A DNA stretch of 64,000 bases from Pseudomonas chlororaphis (GTDB taxonomy: Bacteria; Pseudomonadota; Gammaproteobacteria; Pseudomonadales; Pseudomonadaceae), in the NCBI GenBank assembly GCA_001023535.1, contig CP011020.1, positions 5,268,501-5,332,500 of the forward strand. Reading direction: 5' to 3'. A program made the translations under genes and the position numbers. The notes beneath the pieces were generated by a model. That model ran no database searches, had not been told where the DNA came from, and was given only the letters and a program-made list of their open reading frames with translations. The first letter of the stretch is position 1, and the number at the start of each line of letters is the position of its first letter. Positions 9,590 through 18,731 of the stretch are shown piece after piece.

Positions 9590-9688
9590 CCTGTGGCGAG
9601 GGAGCTTGCTCCCGCTGGAGTGCGGAGCGCTCCCAAGATTTTTGGGGCTACTTCTTAGCCCAGCGGGAGCAAGCTCCCTCGCCACAGG
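9590..9688. repeat. REP inverted pair between tssC and hcp
   Basis: Two arms of 29 bases (9590-9618 and 9660-9688) are exact reverse complements, separated by 41 bases. The arms are of the TGTGGCGAGGGAGCTTGCTC type common in Pseudomonas. The transcript would form a very stable hairpin between the sheath genes and hcp. Confidence 0.93.
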
Positions 9689-9739
9689 TTCAGTGCTTGG
9701 CCCTAATCAATCGATATCCCTTCTCTGGAGTCCCACACC

Positions 9740-10237
9740 ATGGATGCAATCATTCTCGACCTCGGCGGCGACATCAAGGGCGACAGCCTGCTGGAGGGCT
9801 TCACGGACAAGATCGAGGTCATGTCCTACAGCCACAACGTGGCCATGCAGGTCACCAATGACGTCAGCAACTCGGAGCGCACCTCCGGCCGGCCGCACAT
9901 CGGTGAGTTCACCCTGACCAAGTTCATCGACAGCTCCACGCCCTCGCTCAACGAGTATTGCTGCGCCGGCAAGCCGATCCCACAGGCCGTCATCACCATC
10001 GGCCGCAACGCCGCCGAGGGCAGCGGCAAGATCATGCCGTTCATCGTCTACACCCTCACCAACGTCGTGCTGTCCAACGTCAGCGTCAGCGGCGGCACGG
10101 GCGGCAAGCCGGTGGAAACCCTGTCGCTGAACTTCACCAAGATCAAATGGGAGCTCACCGCCCAGAAAGACGACGGCACCAAGGAAGGTACGGCGGGCAC
10201 GACCTGGGACCTGGCGGCCAACAAAATGACCAAGTAA
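9740..10237 (+). CDS. hcp: T6SS tube protein Hcp
   Basis: This is a 165-residue Hcp-family protein (DUF796). It begins MDAIILDLGGDIKGDS and carries the VMSYSHNVAMQ and GRPHIGEFTLTK segments and the KIKWELTAQK strand near the C-terminus. Hcp hexamers stack into the inner tube and carry small effectors. A GGAG site precedes the ATG. A REP hairpin upstream may partly uncouple its expression from tssBC. No C-terminal effector extension is present. Confidence 0.96.
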   Translation: MDAIILDLGGDIKGDSLLEGFTDKIEVMSYSHNVAMQVTNDVSNSERTSGRPHIGEFTLTKFIDSSTPSLNEYCCAGKPIPQAVITIGRNAAEGSGKIMPFIVYTLTNVVLSNVSVSGGTGGKPVETLSLNFTKIKWELTAQKDDGTKEGTAGTTWDLAANKMTK

Positions 10238-10249
10238 GGAGGCTGCGCC

Positions 10250-10693
10250 ATGGCCGGCTTCGGGTTTCGTCCGCCGCTGTTCGAACGCCTGGCCAGCCCG
10301 GCGGACGACACCGGTCGGGCGTTCGATCGCCAGGCGTTGCAGGACTCGGTCCACACCGAACTGTCGCGGCTGTTCAACACCCGGCGCGGGCCACGGGCAC
10401 TGACCGAGCCACCGAGCATCCTCGACTACGGCATTGCCGACTGGACCGCGCTGCAACAGCAACGCAGCGATGATCGGCGCCAACTGACCCGGGAGATCCG
10501 CCAGGCGGTCAGCCACTTCGAACCTCGCCTGCGCCTGGGCGAGGTACAGGTCTGCCCGGTGCCCGGTCAGCCACAACAGTTGTGCATCCGGCTGCTGGGC
10601 GAACTGCGCGGCGACCCCCACGCCTGGCCGGTGGCCTTTGTGATCGAGCCCGCCGACGACGGCCTTGAGGTGCGCCATGAGCGACTCGATTGA
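10250..10693 (+). CDS. tssE: T6SS baseplate protein TssE (gp25-like)
   Basis: This 147-residue protein of the GPW/gp25 family has the SVHTELSRLFNTRRGP and SILDYGIADW segments typical of TssE. It forms the baseplate wedge with TssF and TssG. A strong AAGGAGG site lies before the ATG. Its end overlaps the start of tssF by 17 bases, which indicates translational coupling. Confidence 0.94.
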   Translation: MAGFGFRPPLFERLASPADDTGRAFDRQALQDSVHTELSRLFNTRRGPRALTEPPSILDYGIADWTALQQQRSDDRRQLTREIRQAVSHFEPRLRLGEVQVCPVPGQPQQLCIRLLGELRGDPHAWPVAFVIEPADDGLEVRHERLD

Positions 10694-12467
10694 CCCGCAA
10701 CTGCTGGACTATTATCAGCGCGAACTGACCTGGCTGCGTCACGCCGGGAGCCTGTTCGCCGAACGCTACCCCAAGGTCGCCCGGCGCCTGGAGTTGTCCC
10801 CTGGCGAATGCCCGGACCCCCACGTCGAGCGCCTGCTGGAGGGTTTCGCGTTATTGGCGGCGCGCCTGCAACGTCGGCTGGACGACGATTACGCCGAGTT
10901 CAGCGACGCCCTGCTCGAACAGCTCTACCCGTTGGCCATGCGCCCGTTGCCATCGTGTGCCATCGTCCAGTTCGAACCCGACCCGAGCAAGGGCAACCTC
11001 GACGAGGGCTACCCCCTGCCCCGCGACACGCCGTTGTTCGTCACCACTGACAAGGGCCAGAGCATTCACTTTCGCACCACCGCCGCCGTGCATCTGTGGC
11101 CGCTGGAAATCAGCGAGGCGCTGCTACTGGGCAGCGACGAGGCCCAAGCGCTGACCGGGGTGGTCCAGGCCCGTTCGGCCTTGCGCCTGAACCTGCGTTG
11201 CCTGGGTGAAAGCCAGTGGTCGACACTGGGGATCGAGCACCTGCGGGTGCACCTAGCCGCCTCGCCGATCATCAATGCCTGGCTCTATGACCTGTTGGGC
11301 GCCCACGCCATCAAGGTCCTCGCCGGGCCACCCGGCAGCGTGCCGGAGCCACTGGCCGGCCTGCCGCAAATAGTCGGTTTCGGCAGCGACCAGGCCTTGC
11401 TGCCGGACGAGGACGGCGTGCACCCGGGTATGCGTCTGCTGGCTGAGTACTTTGCCTTCCCCGACAAATTCGGTTTCTTCGACCTGCCACTGGCCGGCGC
11501 GAACAGCGACAACGCCTCCCTGTACCTCTACATCGTGTTCGACCGCGCTCCGGCCAGCCGCCTGCCGCTCCAGGCCAGCGACATCGCGCTGGGCTGCACC
11601 CCGGTGATCAACCTGTTCCCCAGAACTTCGGAACCGCTGCGCCCGGACGGCACTCGCAGTGAATACCGCCTGGTGGCCGACAGTCATCGGGAAAACAGCG
11701 TCGAGATCCACAGCATCCGTGGCATGCGCGCCAGTTCCAGCCAGGGCGTGCGCAAGGTGCCGGCCTACTACGGCAGCCAGCATGGCAACGACCCGTCGTG
11801 CTACTGGCATGCACGGCGGGTCAGCGGCATGAGCCCGAACCGGCTGGGCACCGACCTGATGGTCAGTCTGGTGGACACCCGGTTCGACCCACTGGCCGAG
11901 ACCCGCGACTACAGCCTCACCGCCGAACTGCTCTGCACCAACCGACACCTGGCCCAGAGCCTGCCCGCCGGCACCCCGCTGGGCTTCGAGCGCCCGGGGC
12001 CGGTGGCCTGGGCCCGCCTGCGCAACCCACCGAGCCCGCAAAGCCTGCCGCGACTGGACGGCGAGTCGCGCTGGCGACTGGTGTCGCAATTGACCCTCAA
12101 CCATTTGTCCCTGGTGGAAGGCCCCCAGGCGCTCGATGCCCTGCGCGAGATCCTGGAACTGCATAACCTGCGCGACGAGGCCAGCGCCCGGCGCCAGATC
12201 GACGGCGTGTTGGGGCTGGGCTGCGAACGGGTCATCGCCCATGTTGGCGAGGACGCCTGGCGCGGTTGGCGCAACGGCCTGGAAGTGCGCCTGCAACTGG
12301 ACCCGCAGCATTTCGTCGGCAGCAGCGCCGTGCTGTTCTCCGGGGTGCTGGCGCAGTTCTTTTCCCTCTACGCCACCGCCAACCGCTTCGTGCGCACGGT
12401 GCTGGTCCAGTCCGACAAGGAGGTGAAGACATGGCAACCCCAAGCCGGCAAGCCCCTGACGCTCTGA
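10677..12467 (+). CDS. tssF: T6SS baseplate protein TssF
   Basis: This is a 596-residue TssF protein. The start MSDSIDPQLLDYYQRELTWL is the family signature, with ARRLELSPGECPDPHVERLL following. The ATG at 10677 was preferred to an in-frame TTG four codons upstream because GAGG precedes it and the family starts here. TssF is the large wedge component of the baseplate. It overlaps tssE by 17 bases and tssG by 37 bases. Confidence 0.96.
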   Translation: MSDSIDPQLLDYYQRELTWLRHAGSLFAERYPKVARRLELSPGECPDPHVERLLEGFALLAARLQRRLDDDYAEFSDALLEQLYPLAMRPLPSCAIVQFEPDPSKGNLDEGYPLPRDTPLFVTTDKGQSIHFRTTAAVHLWPLEISEALLLGSDEAQALTGVVQARSALRLNLRCLGESQWSTLGIEHLRVHLAASPIINAWLYDLLGAHAIKVLAGPPGSVPEPLAGLPQIVGFGSDQALLPDEDGVHPGMRLLAEYFAFPDKFGFFDLPLAGANSDNASLYLYIVFDRAPASRLPLQASDIALGCTPVINLFPRTSEPLRPDGTRSEYRLVADSHRENSVEIHSIRGMRASSSQGVRKVPAYYGSQHGNDPSCYWHARRVSGMSPNRLGTDLMVSLVDTRFDPLAETRDYSLTAELLCTNRHLAQSLPAGTPLGFERPGPVAWARLRNPPSPQSLPRLDGESRWRLVSQLTLNHLSLVEGPQALDALREILELHNLRDEASARRQIDGVLGLGCERVIAHVGEDAWRGWRNGLEVRLQLDPQHFVGSSAVLFSGVLAQFFSLYATANRFVRTVLVQSDKEVKTWQPQAGKPLTL

Positions 12468-13456
12468 ACCTGAGCCAACGCCTGCGACGCGACCCGCAAC
12501 GCTTCGAATGGCTCCAGGCGCTATTGGTGCTGGAACGCGAGCATCCCCAGGCCGAAACCCTCGGCAGCGGCACTGCCCCGCACGCCGAGGCGCTGCGCCT
12601 GCGCGGGCCGCTGACGCCCGTGTTCGCCGCCAGCGAAGTCGAGCGCCTGGAGCAGGACACCGGCTCACCACCGACCCTGACCACACCGATCTTCGGCCTC
12701 GGCGGCCCGGACGGTCCGCTGCCCTACGCCTACCAGGAATGGCTGCAACAACGGGCACGGGCGCGGGACCACGCCCCAGCGGAATTTCTCGACCTGTTCC
12801 AGCATCGTCTGCTCAGCCTGCTGTACAAGGTGATGCGCAAGCACCGCATTGCCTTGGGCTTCACCGCCCCCGGGGCTTCGGCCGTACAGGCGCAGTTGCG
12901 GGCGCTGACCGGCCTGCTGCCCAAGGCCCTGCAAGAGCGCCAGGCCGCTCCCGATTGCGCCGTGCTCGCCTGCACCGCGCTGTACGCCGACGGCCGTCGT
13001 TCCCTGGCCGGCTTCGCGGCCATTGTCCGTGAGCAATTCGGCCTGCCCGTGGAACTGACCGGCTATGCCGGGGGCTGGCGGGAAATCCCGCCGGCCAGCC
13101 GCAGCCGCTTGCAGGCCGGGGGACGCAACCTGTGCCTGGGCCGCACGGCCGTGGCCGGGACCCGGGTCTGGGACGAGCATGCCGGCGTGCGCCTGACCCT
13201 GGGCCCACTGAGCACCGTCCAGGCCAACGGCCTGCTGCCTGACGGCGACGTCCATCCGCTGCTCGCCAGTCTCTATGCCTTGTATTTCGGCCCGGACCTG
13301 GACTGCACGCTGGTGCTGCTGGTCCGTGGCGCCGGGCCGTTGCAACTCGGCCACTCGACGGCGCCGCGCTTGAGCTGGAACGGCGGCCTGCAACGCCAGC
13401 CGAGCCTGGCCGTGCAACGCATCGAAACCCGCCTTCGTCAGCCGGAGATCGCCTGA
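12431..13456 (+). CDS. tssG: T6SS baseplate protein TssG
   Basis: This 341-residue protein has TssG features: LRRDPQRFEWLQALLVLER near residue 20, FGLGGPDGPLPYAYQEWL near residue 80 and FLDLFQHRLLSLLYK. TssG completes the TssEFG wedge. The start at 12431 follows an AAGGAGG site located inside the end of tssF. The longer in-frame extension upstream lies entirely within tssF and is not used. clpV begins one base after the stop. Confidence 0.95.
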   Translation: MATPSRQAPDALNLSQRLRRDPQRFEWLQALLVLEREHPQAETLGSGTAPHAEALRLRGPLTPVFAASEVERLEQDTGSPPTLTTPIFGLGGPDGPLPYAYQEWLQQRARARDHAPAEFLDLFQHRLLSLLYKVMRKHRIALGFTAPGASAVQAQLRALTGLLPKALQERQAAPDCAVLACTALYADGRRSLAGFAAIVREQFGLPVELTGYAGGWREIPPASRSRLQAGGRNLCLGRTAVAGTRVWDEHAGVRLTLGPLSTVQANGLLPDGDVHPLLASLYALYFGPDLDCTLVLLVRGAGPLQLGHSTAPRLSWNGGLQRQPSLAVQRIETRLRQPEIA

Positions 13457-13457
13457 A

Positions 13458-16001
13458 ATGGAACTGGCCAGCCTGATCGGACGCCTCAACCCGGACAACC
13501 GCCGCGCCTTGGAACGGGCCGCGCAACGCTGCCTGCAACGCGGCCATCATTACGTCGAGATCGAACACCTGTTGCTGGAACTGCTGGACATCGAAGGGGG
13601 TGACTTCGCCTGCCTGCTGCCGCGCTTCGGCCTGGAACGCGACGCCGTGGCGACTGAAACCAATCGGGCCCTGGAGCTGTTCAAGTCCGGCAGCACTCGC
13701 ACCCCCGCCCTGTCGGCGCAGACCATCGGCCTGCTGGAGGATGCCGTGGTGCAGGCCAGCGTGCTAGGCCTGGACAGCATCCGTTCCGGGCTGTTGTTGC
13801 TGGCCCTGCTCGATCGCGACGAGCGCCGCGGCTTGCTGCTCAACAGTGCTTCATCGCTGCTGCGCATCCCCCGGGACGCCCTGCGCACCCACCTGCTGGA
13901 GTGGACCGAAAGCTCCCGCGAACATACCGGCGGCGTACGCACTGCCAAGCCTGGCGAGGCGCCGCAAAAGCAGGACCCGGTACTCGACCAGTACACCCAG
14001 GACCTGACCGCCGACGCCCGGGAAGGTCGCATCGACCCGATCGTCGGACGCGACGGCGAGATCCGCCAATGCATCGACATTCTGCTCAGGCGTCGGCAGA
14101 ACAACCCGATCCTGGTGGGCGCCCCGGGCGTCGGCAAGACCGCCGTGGTGGAAGGCCTGGCCCTGCGCATCGCCGCCGCAGATGTGCCGCCGTCATTGCA
14201 AGAGGTGACGCTGCGGGTGCTCGACCTGGGCCTGTTGCAGGCCGGCGCGGGCGTCAAGGGTGAATTCGAGCAACGCCTCAAGGGTGTGATCGACGCGGTA
14301 CGCAGCGCCGAAAAACCCATCATCCTGTTCATCGACGAAGCCCACACGTTGATCGGTGCCGGCGGTGCCGAAGGTGGCAGCGATGCCGCCAACCTACTCA
14401 AGCCGGCCCTGGCCCGGGGCGAACTGCGCACCCTGGCCGCCACCACCTGGCTGGAGTACAAGAAATACTTCGAGAAAGACCCGGCCCTGACCCGCCGCTT
14501 CCAACTGGTGCAGGTCGAAGAACCAGACGAACTCACCGCCGTGGAAATGCTCCGTGGCGTCGCCACTAAATTGGAGCAGCACCACGGCGTGCAGGTGTTG
14601 GACGCGGCCATCCACGAAGCGGTGAAGCTGTCCCATCGCTACATTTCAGGACGCCAGTTGCCGGACAAGGCCATCAGCGTGCTCGACACCGCCTGCGCCC
14701 GGGTCGCCCTCGGCCAGCACGACGTACCGCCGCCGCTGGAAAGCCTGCGGCACCGCCAGAACAGCCTCAAGGATGAAGTCGAGCGCCTGCGACGCGAGCA
14801 AGCCACCGGCCTGGATCACCGCGAACGCATCACCCTGCTGGAAAGCGAATCGGCCAGCAACGTGCAGGCCATCCGCGAGCTGGAAACCCGCTGGGGCGAA
14901 GAACGCGAAGCAGTGCGCGAGCTGCTCGACACCCGGCGCGAACTGCTGGCCCTGAGCGAACGGGCCGATGCTGAAAAACCCGACACCGAAGTCGATAACC
15001 GCATCGATCACCTGGCCGCCGAACTGCTGCGCCTGGAAGCCGGCCTCGATGCCATTCGCCAGGACGATCCCCTGGTGCCCGAACAGGTGGACAGCAAGAC
15101 CGTCGCCGCCGTGATCGCCGGCTGGACCGGCATCCCGGTGGGCAAGATGCTCGCCGACGAGGCCCACGCCGTGCGCACCCTGGGCCAGCGCATGGGGCAA
15201 CGGGTGATGGGCCAGGGCCCGGCGCTCGACACCATCGCCCAACGCCTGCAAGCCTACCGCGCCGGCCTCACCGACCCGCAGAAACCGGTCGGGGTGTTCC
15301 TGCTGGTGGGCCCCACCGGCGTGGGCAAGACCGAAACCGCCTACGCCCTGGCCGATGCCTTGTACGGCGGCGAACGCAACCTGATCAGCATCAACCTTTC
15401 GGAATACCAGGAAGCCCACACCGTCAGCCAGCTCAAAGGCGCCCCGCCCGGCTACGTCGGCTACGGCAGCGGTGGCGTGCTCACCGAAGCGGTGCGGCGC
15501 AAACCCTATTCGGTGGTGCTGCTGGACGAAATCGAGAAGGCTCACCCCGATGTGCTCGAAGCGTTCTACAACGTCTTCGACAAGGGGCTGATGGAGGACG
15601 GCACCGGCCTGGTGGTGGACTTCAAGAACACCGTGATGCTCGCCACCAGCAACGTCGGTGCCGAATTGCTGCTGGACACCCCGGCTGCGCAACTGGGCAG
15701 CGATGCCTTCAACGAAGCCTTGCGCAAGGTGTTGTTGCAAGCGTTTCGTCCGGCCTTCCTGGCGCGCATGACGGTGGTGGCGTACCGGCCGCTGGATGAG
15801 GCAACGCTGGAGGGGATCGTGTTGGCGAAGTTGGAAAAACTGCGTGCACGCTACAAGGCCGCGACGGGCAAGCCGTTCGAGTTCGACCCCGGGATCGTCA
15901 AGGCCGTGCTCGCCAAATGCAGCGCGGCCGGCGCGCGGGATATCGAGAATGTGCTGATGACGCAGGTGACGGGGAAGTTGGCGCAGTGGGCCCTGGAATA
16001 A
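13458..16001 (+). CDS. clpV: T6SS AAA+ ATPase ClpV (TssH), sheath disassembly
   Basis: This 847-residue Hsp100-family ATPase pulls contracted TssBC sheath apart. It has an N-terminal Clp-type double repeat and two AAA+ modules: Walker A at residues 221-228 (GAPGVGKT) with FIDEAH at about 291-296, and a second Walker A at 618-625 (GPTGVGKT). A coiled-coil insertion follows the first module near residues 430-520. Length and the lack of a ClpP-binding tripeptide fit ClpV rather than ClpB or ClpA. It closes the tight tssBC-hcp-tssEFG-clpV block. Confidence 0.96.
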   Translation: MELASLIGRLNPDNRRALERAAQRCLQRGHHYVEIEHLLLELLDIEGGDFACLLPRFGLERDAVATETNRALELFKSGSTRTPALSAQTIGLLEDAVVQASVLGLDSIRSGLLLLALLDRDERRGLLLNSASSLLRIPRDALRTHLLEWTESSREHTGGVRTAKPGEAPQKQDPVLDQYTQDLTADAREGRIDPIVGRDGEIRQCIDILLRRRQNNPILVGAPGVGKTAVVEGLALRIAAADVPPSLQEVTLRVLDLGLLQAGAGVKGEFEQRLKGVIDAVRSAEKPIILFIDEAHTLIGAGGAEGGSDAANLLKPALARGELRTLAATTWLEYKKYFEKDPALTRRFQLVQVEEPDELTAVEMLRGVATKLEQHHGVQVLDAAIHEAVKLSHRYISGRQLPDKAISVLDTACARVALGQHDVPPPLESLRHRQNSLKDEVERLRREQATGLDHRERITLLESESASNVQAIRELETRWGEEREAVRELLDTRRELLALSERADAEKPDTEVDNRIDHLAAELLRLEAGLDAIRQDDPLVPEQVDSKTVAAVIAGWTGIPVGKMLADEAHAVRTLGQRMGQRVMGQGPALDTIAQRLQAYRAGLTDPQKPVGVFLLVGPTGVGKTETAYALADALYGGERNLISINLSEYQEAHTVSQLKGAPPGYVGYGSGGVLTEAVRRKPYSVVLLDEIEKAHPDVLEAFYNVFDKGLMEDGTGLVVDFKNTVMLATSNVGAELLLDTPAAQLGSDAFNEALRKVLLQAFRPAFLARMTVVAYRPLDEATLEGIVLAKLEKLRARYKAATGKPFEFDPGIVKAVLAKCSAAGARDIENVLMTQVTGKLAQWALE

Positions 16002-16035
16002 ACGCAACGCCGATGCAGCGCAGGGGGGTGGCCTT

Positions 16036-16704
16036 ATGAGAATTGGCAGTTTCAACGTGGAAAAAAACGGCAAGTCCTCCACGCTGGAAAAGCAGACGCA
16101 GGTGGATATCTTTCTCCACAACTGCTGCTCCAGCAATTACTGGGACGCGGACATTGTTTTCCTGTGTGAAATACATTCGGCGCAGATCGATAACTACCGT
16201 TCGAACCTGGCTGCCATTTACAAAAACTACAGCGTCTATTCCTTCACCGGCGGTCATTCGAATGCCTACATCGTCCTGGTCAAAAGCTTCGAGAGGTTGC
16301 AGGTGGTCAGCCAGGGCAGCCTCTTCACCTTGAACAGGGACCTGATTGCCGTCGAAGCCCACGGCGTGAAGGGCTACACCGGCTACGTATTTCTTGCCCA
16401 TTTCAAGTCGGGACAGAACGGTGTGACCAAAAGCCAGCTTAAGTCCTGCACGGCCTTGGGCGGCAAGTGGGTGGCGACCGGCGATCTGAACCTGGATTAC
16501 CAGAAGGTGGGAGAACTCGACACCGCCGGGCTGGCTTATGAGTGCTGGGGCGGCCAACAAACCCAAAGCAAGGGCGGCATCCTCGACTGGGTGCTGGCCT
16601 CCGTGGATGTCGCTGTCACGCCGGTCGACATCACGGGGCTCGCCCACGTGTTCGATATGTCCGGCCCCGATCACCGCCCCATCCTGTTCGATGTCAGAGG
16701 CTGA
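16036..16704 (+). CDS. DNase-I-fold (endonuclease/exonuclease/phosphatase family) protein, candidate T6SS cargo
   Basis: This 222-residue protein is a compact EEP-fold enzyme. The catalytic set is all visible: Asn7 (SFNVE), Glu45 (LCEIH), His122 (AHFKSG), Asp150 and Asn152 (TGDLNLDY), Asp184 (LDWVLAS) and Asp212-His213 (GPDHRPI). Members hydrolyse phosphodiesters in DNA, RNA, nucleotides or lipids, and the sequence alone does not decide which. There is no signal peptide or membrane helix. It lies 34 bases after clpV and its stop is four bases before the vgrG start, so it is probably co-transcribed with the spike gene. Base composition is somewhat less GC-rich than the T6SS core genes. A role as a delivered nuclease is inferred from position only. 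No immunity gene is evident beyond the downstream MORN-repeat gene. Confidence 0.85.
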   Translation: MRIGSFNVEKNGKSSTLEKQTQVDIFLHNCCSSNYWDADIVFLCEIHSAQIDNYRSNLAAIYKNYSVYSFTGGHSNAYIVLVKSFERLQVVSQGSLFTLNRDLIAVEAHGVKGYTGYVFLAHFKSGQNGVTKSQLKSCTALGGKWVATGDLNLDYQKVGELDTAGLAYECWGGQQTQSKGGILDWVLASVDVAVTPVDITGLAHVFDMSGPDHRPILFDVRG

Positions 16705-16708
16705 GCGC

Positions 16709-18718
16709 ATGCCCCGCTCCACCGACAGCAACACCACCCTTTCCCTCACTGCCGCGACGCTGGCCGCGCTGTACCCGGACTCGCTGTCCGGCGAAGAGCG
16801 TCTCAACGCACTGGGTTCGCACGTCCTCAACGGCCTCAACGACGGCGCCCCATTGACCCTCACCACGGCCATCGGTAGCCACGTCACCACGACCCTGCAC
16901 AAGGACGCGCTGCTGCGCCCGCTGGACCTGCTGGTGGCCGAAATCCGCCAGTTGCCCGCCGACGCCACCGCCGAGCGCTATCAACTGCTGCTCAGGCCCT
17001 GGCTCTGGTGGTTGGGGCTGGCCAGCAACAATCGGGTGTTCCAGAACCTCGCGACATCGGACATCGTCACGACGATTTTCAAGGCCCACGGCTTTACCGA
17101 CTTCAAGCTCGAGCTCACCGGCAGCTACAGCCCCCGCGAGTATTGCGTGCAGTACGGCGAAACCGACCTGGCCTTTGTCTCGCGCCTGCTGGAAGAGGAC
17201 GGGATCTTCTGGTTTTTCACCCACGCGCAAGGCACGCACACGCTGGTACTGGCCGACAACAACGACGCCTTCGCGCCGATCCCTAACGGACCGACGGTGA
17301 ACTACCTCGGGCAGAAAATTGGCGACCGCGAACTGCATGGCGTCCGGACCGGGCACGTGTCCCTGCAAGCGGTGGCCGGGGTCTACCAGGCGACCGACTA
17401 CGAATTCACCACCCCCACCACATCGCTCTACAGCCAGGCCGAAGCCGTGGCCGGGCCGAGTTCGATGTACGAGCATCCGGGCGGCTACACCGCCAAGGCC
17501 CAGGGCGATGCGCTGACCAAGCAGCGAATCGACGGCCTGCGCAGCCAGGCGCAGCGGTTTGTCGGTGAAAGCGACTGCCGCTGGCTGGTGCCGGGGTACT
17601 GGTTCACCCTGGCCGGGCATGAAGACCCGGCGTTGAACATCGACTGGGTGGTGACCTCGGTCAGCCACGAGGCCAGCCACGACAGCTACCACAATCGGTT
17701 CGAGGCGATTCCCAAGGCCACGGCCTACCGACCGGCCCGCCTGACGCCAAAACCGCGCATGCACCCACAGACCGCGGTGGTGGTGGGCAAGGCCGGCGAG
17801 GAAATCTGGACCGATGAATACGGGCGGATCAAGTTGCAGTTTCCCTGGGATCGCACCGGCAAGAACGATGAAACCTCCTCCTGCTGGGTACGCGTGGTCC
17901 TGCCCTGGAGCGGCAAGGGGTTCGGCATGCAGTTCGTACCCCGGATCGGCCAGGAGGTCATCGTCACGTTCATCGACGGCGACCCGGACCGTCCGCTGGT
18001 GACCGGCTGCGTCTATAACGGCGACAACGCCTTGCCCTATGCGCTGCCGGCGAACCAGACCCAATCCGGGATCAAGACCCAATCGTCCAAGGGCGGCGGC
18101 GGTTTCAACGAGTTGCGCTTCGAGGACAAGAAAGACGCCGAAGAAGTGTTCCTCCAGGCCCAGAAGGACCTCAACATCAACGTGCTCAACGACACCACCG
18201 CCACCGTCGGCCACGATGAAACCCTCACGGTGCAGAACACCCGCACCCGCACGGTCAAGGACGGCGACGAGACCGTCACCCTGGAGAAAGGCAAGCGCAG
18301 CGTGACGATCCAGACCGGCAGCGACAGCCTCGACGTCAAGGACACCCGCAGCGTGACCGTGGGTTCGGACCAGACCCACAGCACCGGCGGCAACTACGCG
18401 CACAAGGTCACCGGCAACTACGACCTCACGGTGGACGGAAACCTGACGATCAAGGTCAGCGGCACCCTGACCCTGCAAAGCGGCGGCAGCTTCGCGATCA
18501 AGAGCGGCGCCGACCTGGCGGCCCAGGCCAGCACGTCCATCAGCCAGAAGGCCGGCACGGCTCTGAGCAACCAGGCCGGCACTTCACTGGAAAACAAGGC
18601 CGGCACCACCCTGACCAACGACGCCGGCATCAGCCTGGTGAACAAGGCCGCCGCCGAACAGACCGTGGACGGCGGTGGCATGCTGACCATCAAAGGCGGC
18701 CTGGTGAAGGTCAACTGA
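16709..18718 (+). CDS. vgrG: T6SS spike protein VgrG
   Basis: This is a 669-residue VgrG (gp27/gp5 fusion). It carries the ESDLAFVSRLLEEDGIFWFF-like segment (YGETDLAFVSRLLEEDG), the EEIWTDEYGRIKLQFPWDR linker, the gp5 OB-fold segment GFGMQFVPRIGQEVIVTF and a repetitive beta-helix tip ending IKGGLVKVN. There is no C-terminal effector domain, only KAGT/QAGT-type repeats, so cargo must be carried separately. The ATG at 16709 has AGAGG upstream. An in-frame ATG at 16691 lies inside the nuclease gene and is less likely. Confidence 0.96.
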   Translation: MPRSTDSNTTLSLTAATLAALYPDSLSGEERLNALGSHVLNGLNDGAPLTLTTAIGSHVTTTLHKDALLRPLDLLVAEIRQLPADATAERYQLLLRPWLWWLGLASNNRVFQNLATSDIVTTIFKAHGFTDFKLELTGSYSPREYCVQYGETDLAFVSRLLEEDGIFWFFTHAQGTHTLVLADNNDAFAPIPNGPTVNYLGQKIGDRELHGVRTGHVSLQAVAGVYQATDYEFTTPTTSLYSQAEAVAGPSSMYEHPGGYTAKAQGDALTKQRIDGLRSQAQRFVGESDCRWLVPGYWFTLAGHEDPALNIDWVVTSVSHEASHDSYHNRFEAIPKATAYRPARLTPKPRMHPQTAVVVGKAGEEIWTDEYGRIKLQFPWDRTGKNDETSSCWVRVVLPWSGKGFGMQFVPRIGQEVIVTFIDGDPDRPLVTGCVYNGDNALPYALPANQTQSGIKTQSSKGGGGFNELRFEDKKDAEEVFLQAQKDLNINVLNDTTATVGHDETLTVQNTRTRTVKDGDETVTLEKGKRSVTIQTGSDSLDVKDTRSVTVGSDQTHSTGGNYAHKVTGNYDLTVDGNLTIKVSGTLTLQSGGSFAIKSGADLAAQASTSISQKAGTALSNQAGTSLENKAGTTLTNDAGISLVNKAAAEQTVDGGGMLTIKGGLVKVN

Positions 18719-18731
18719 GGGGAGCGCATCG

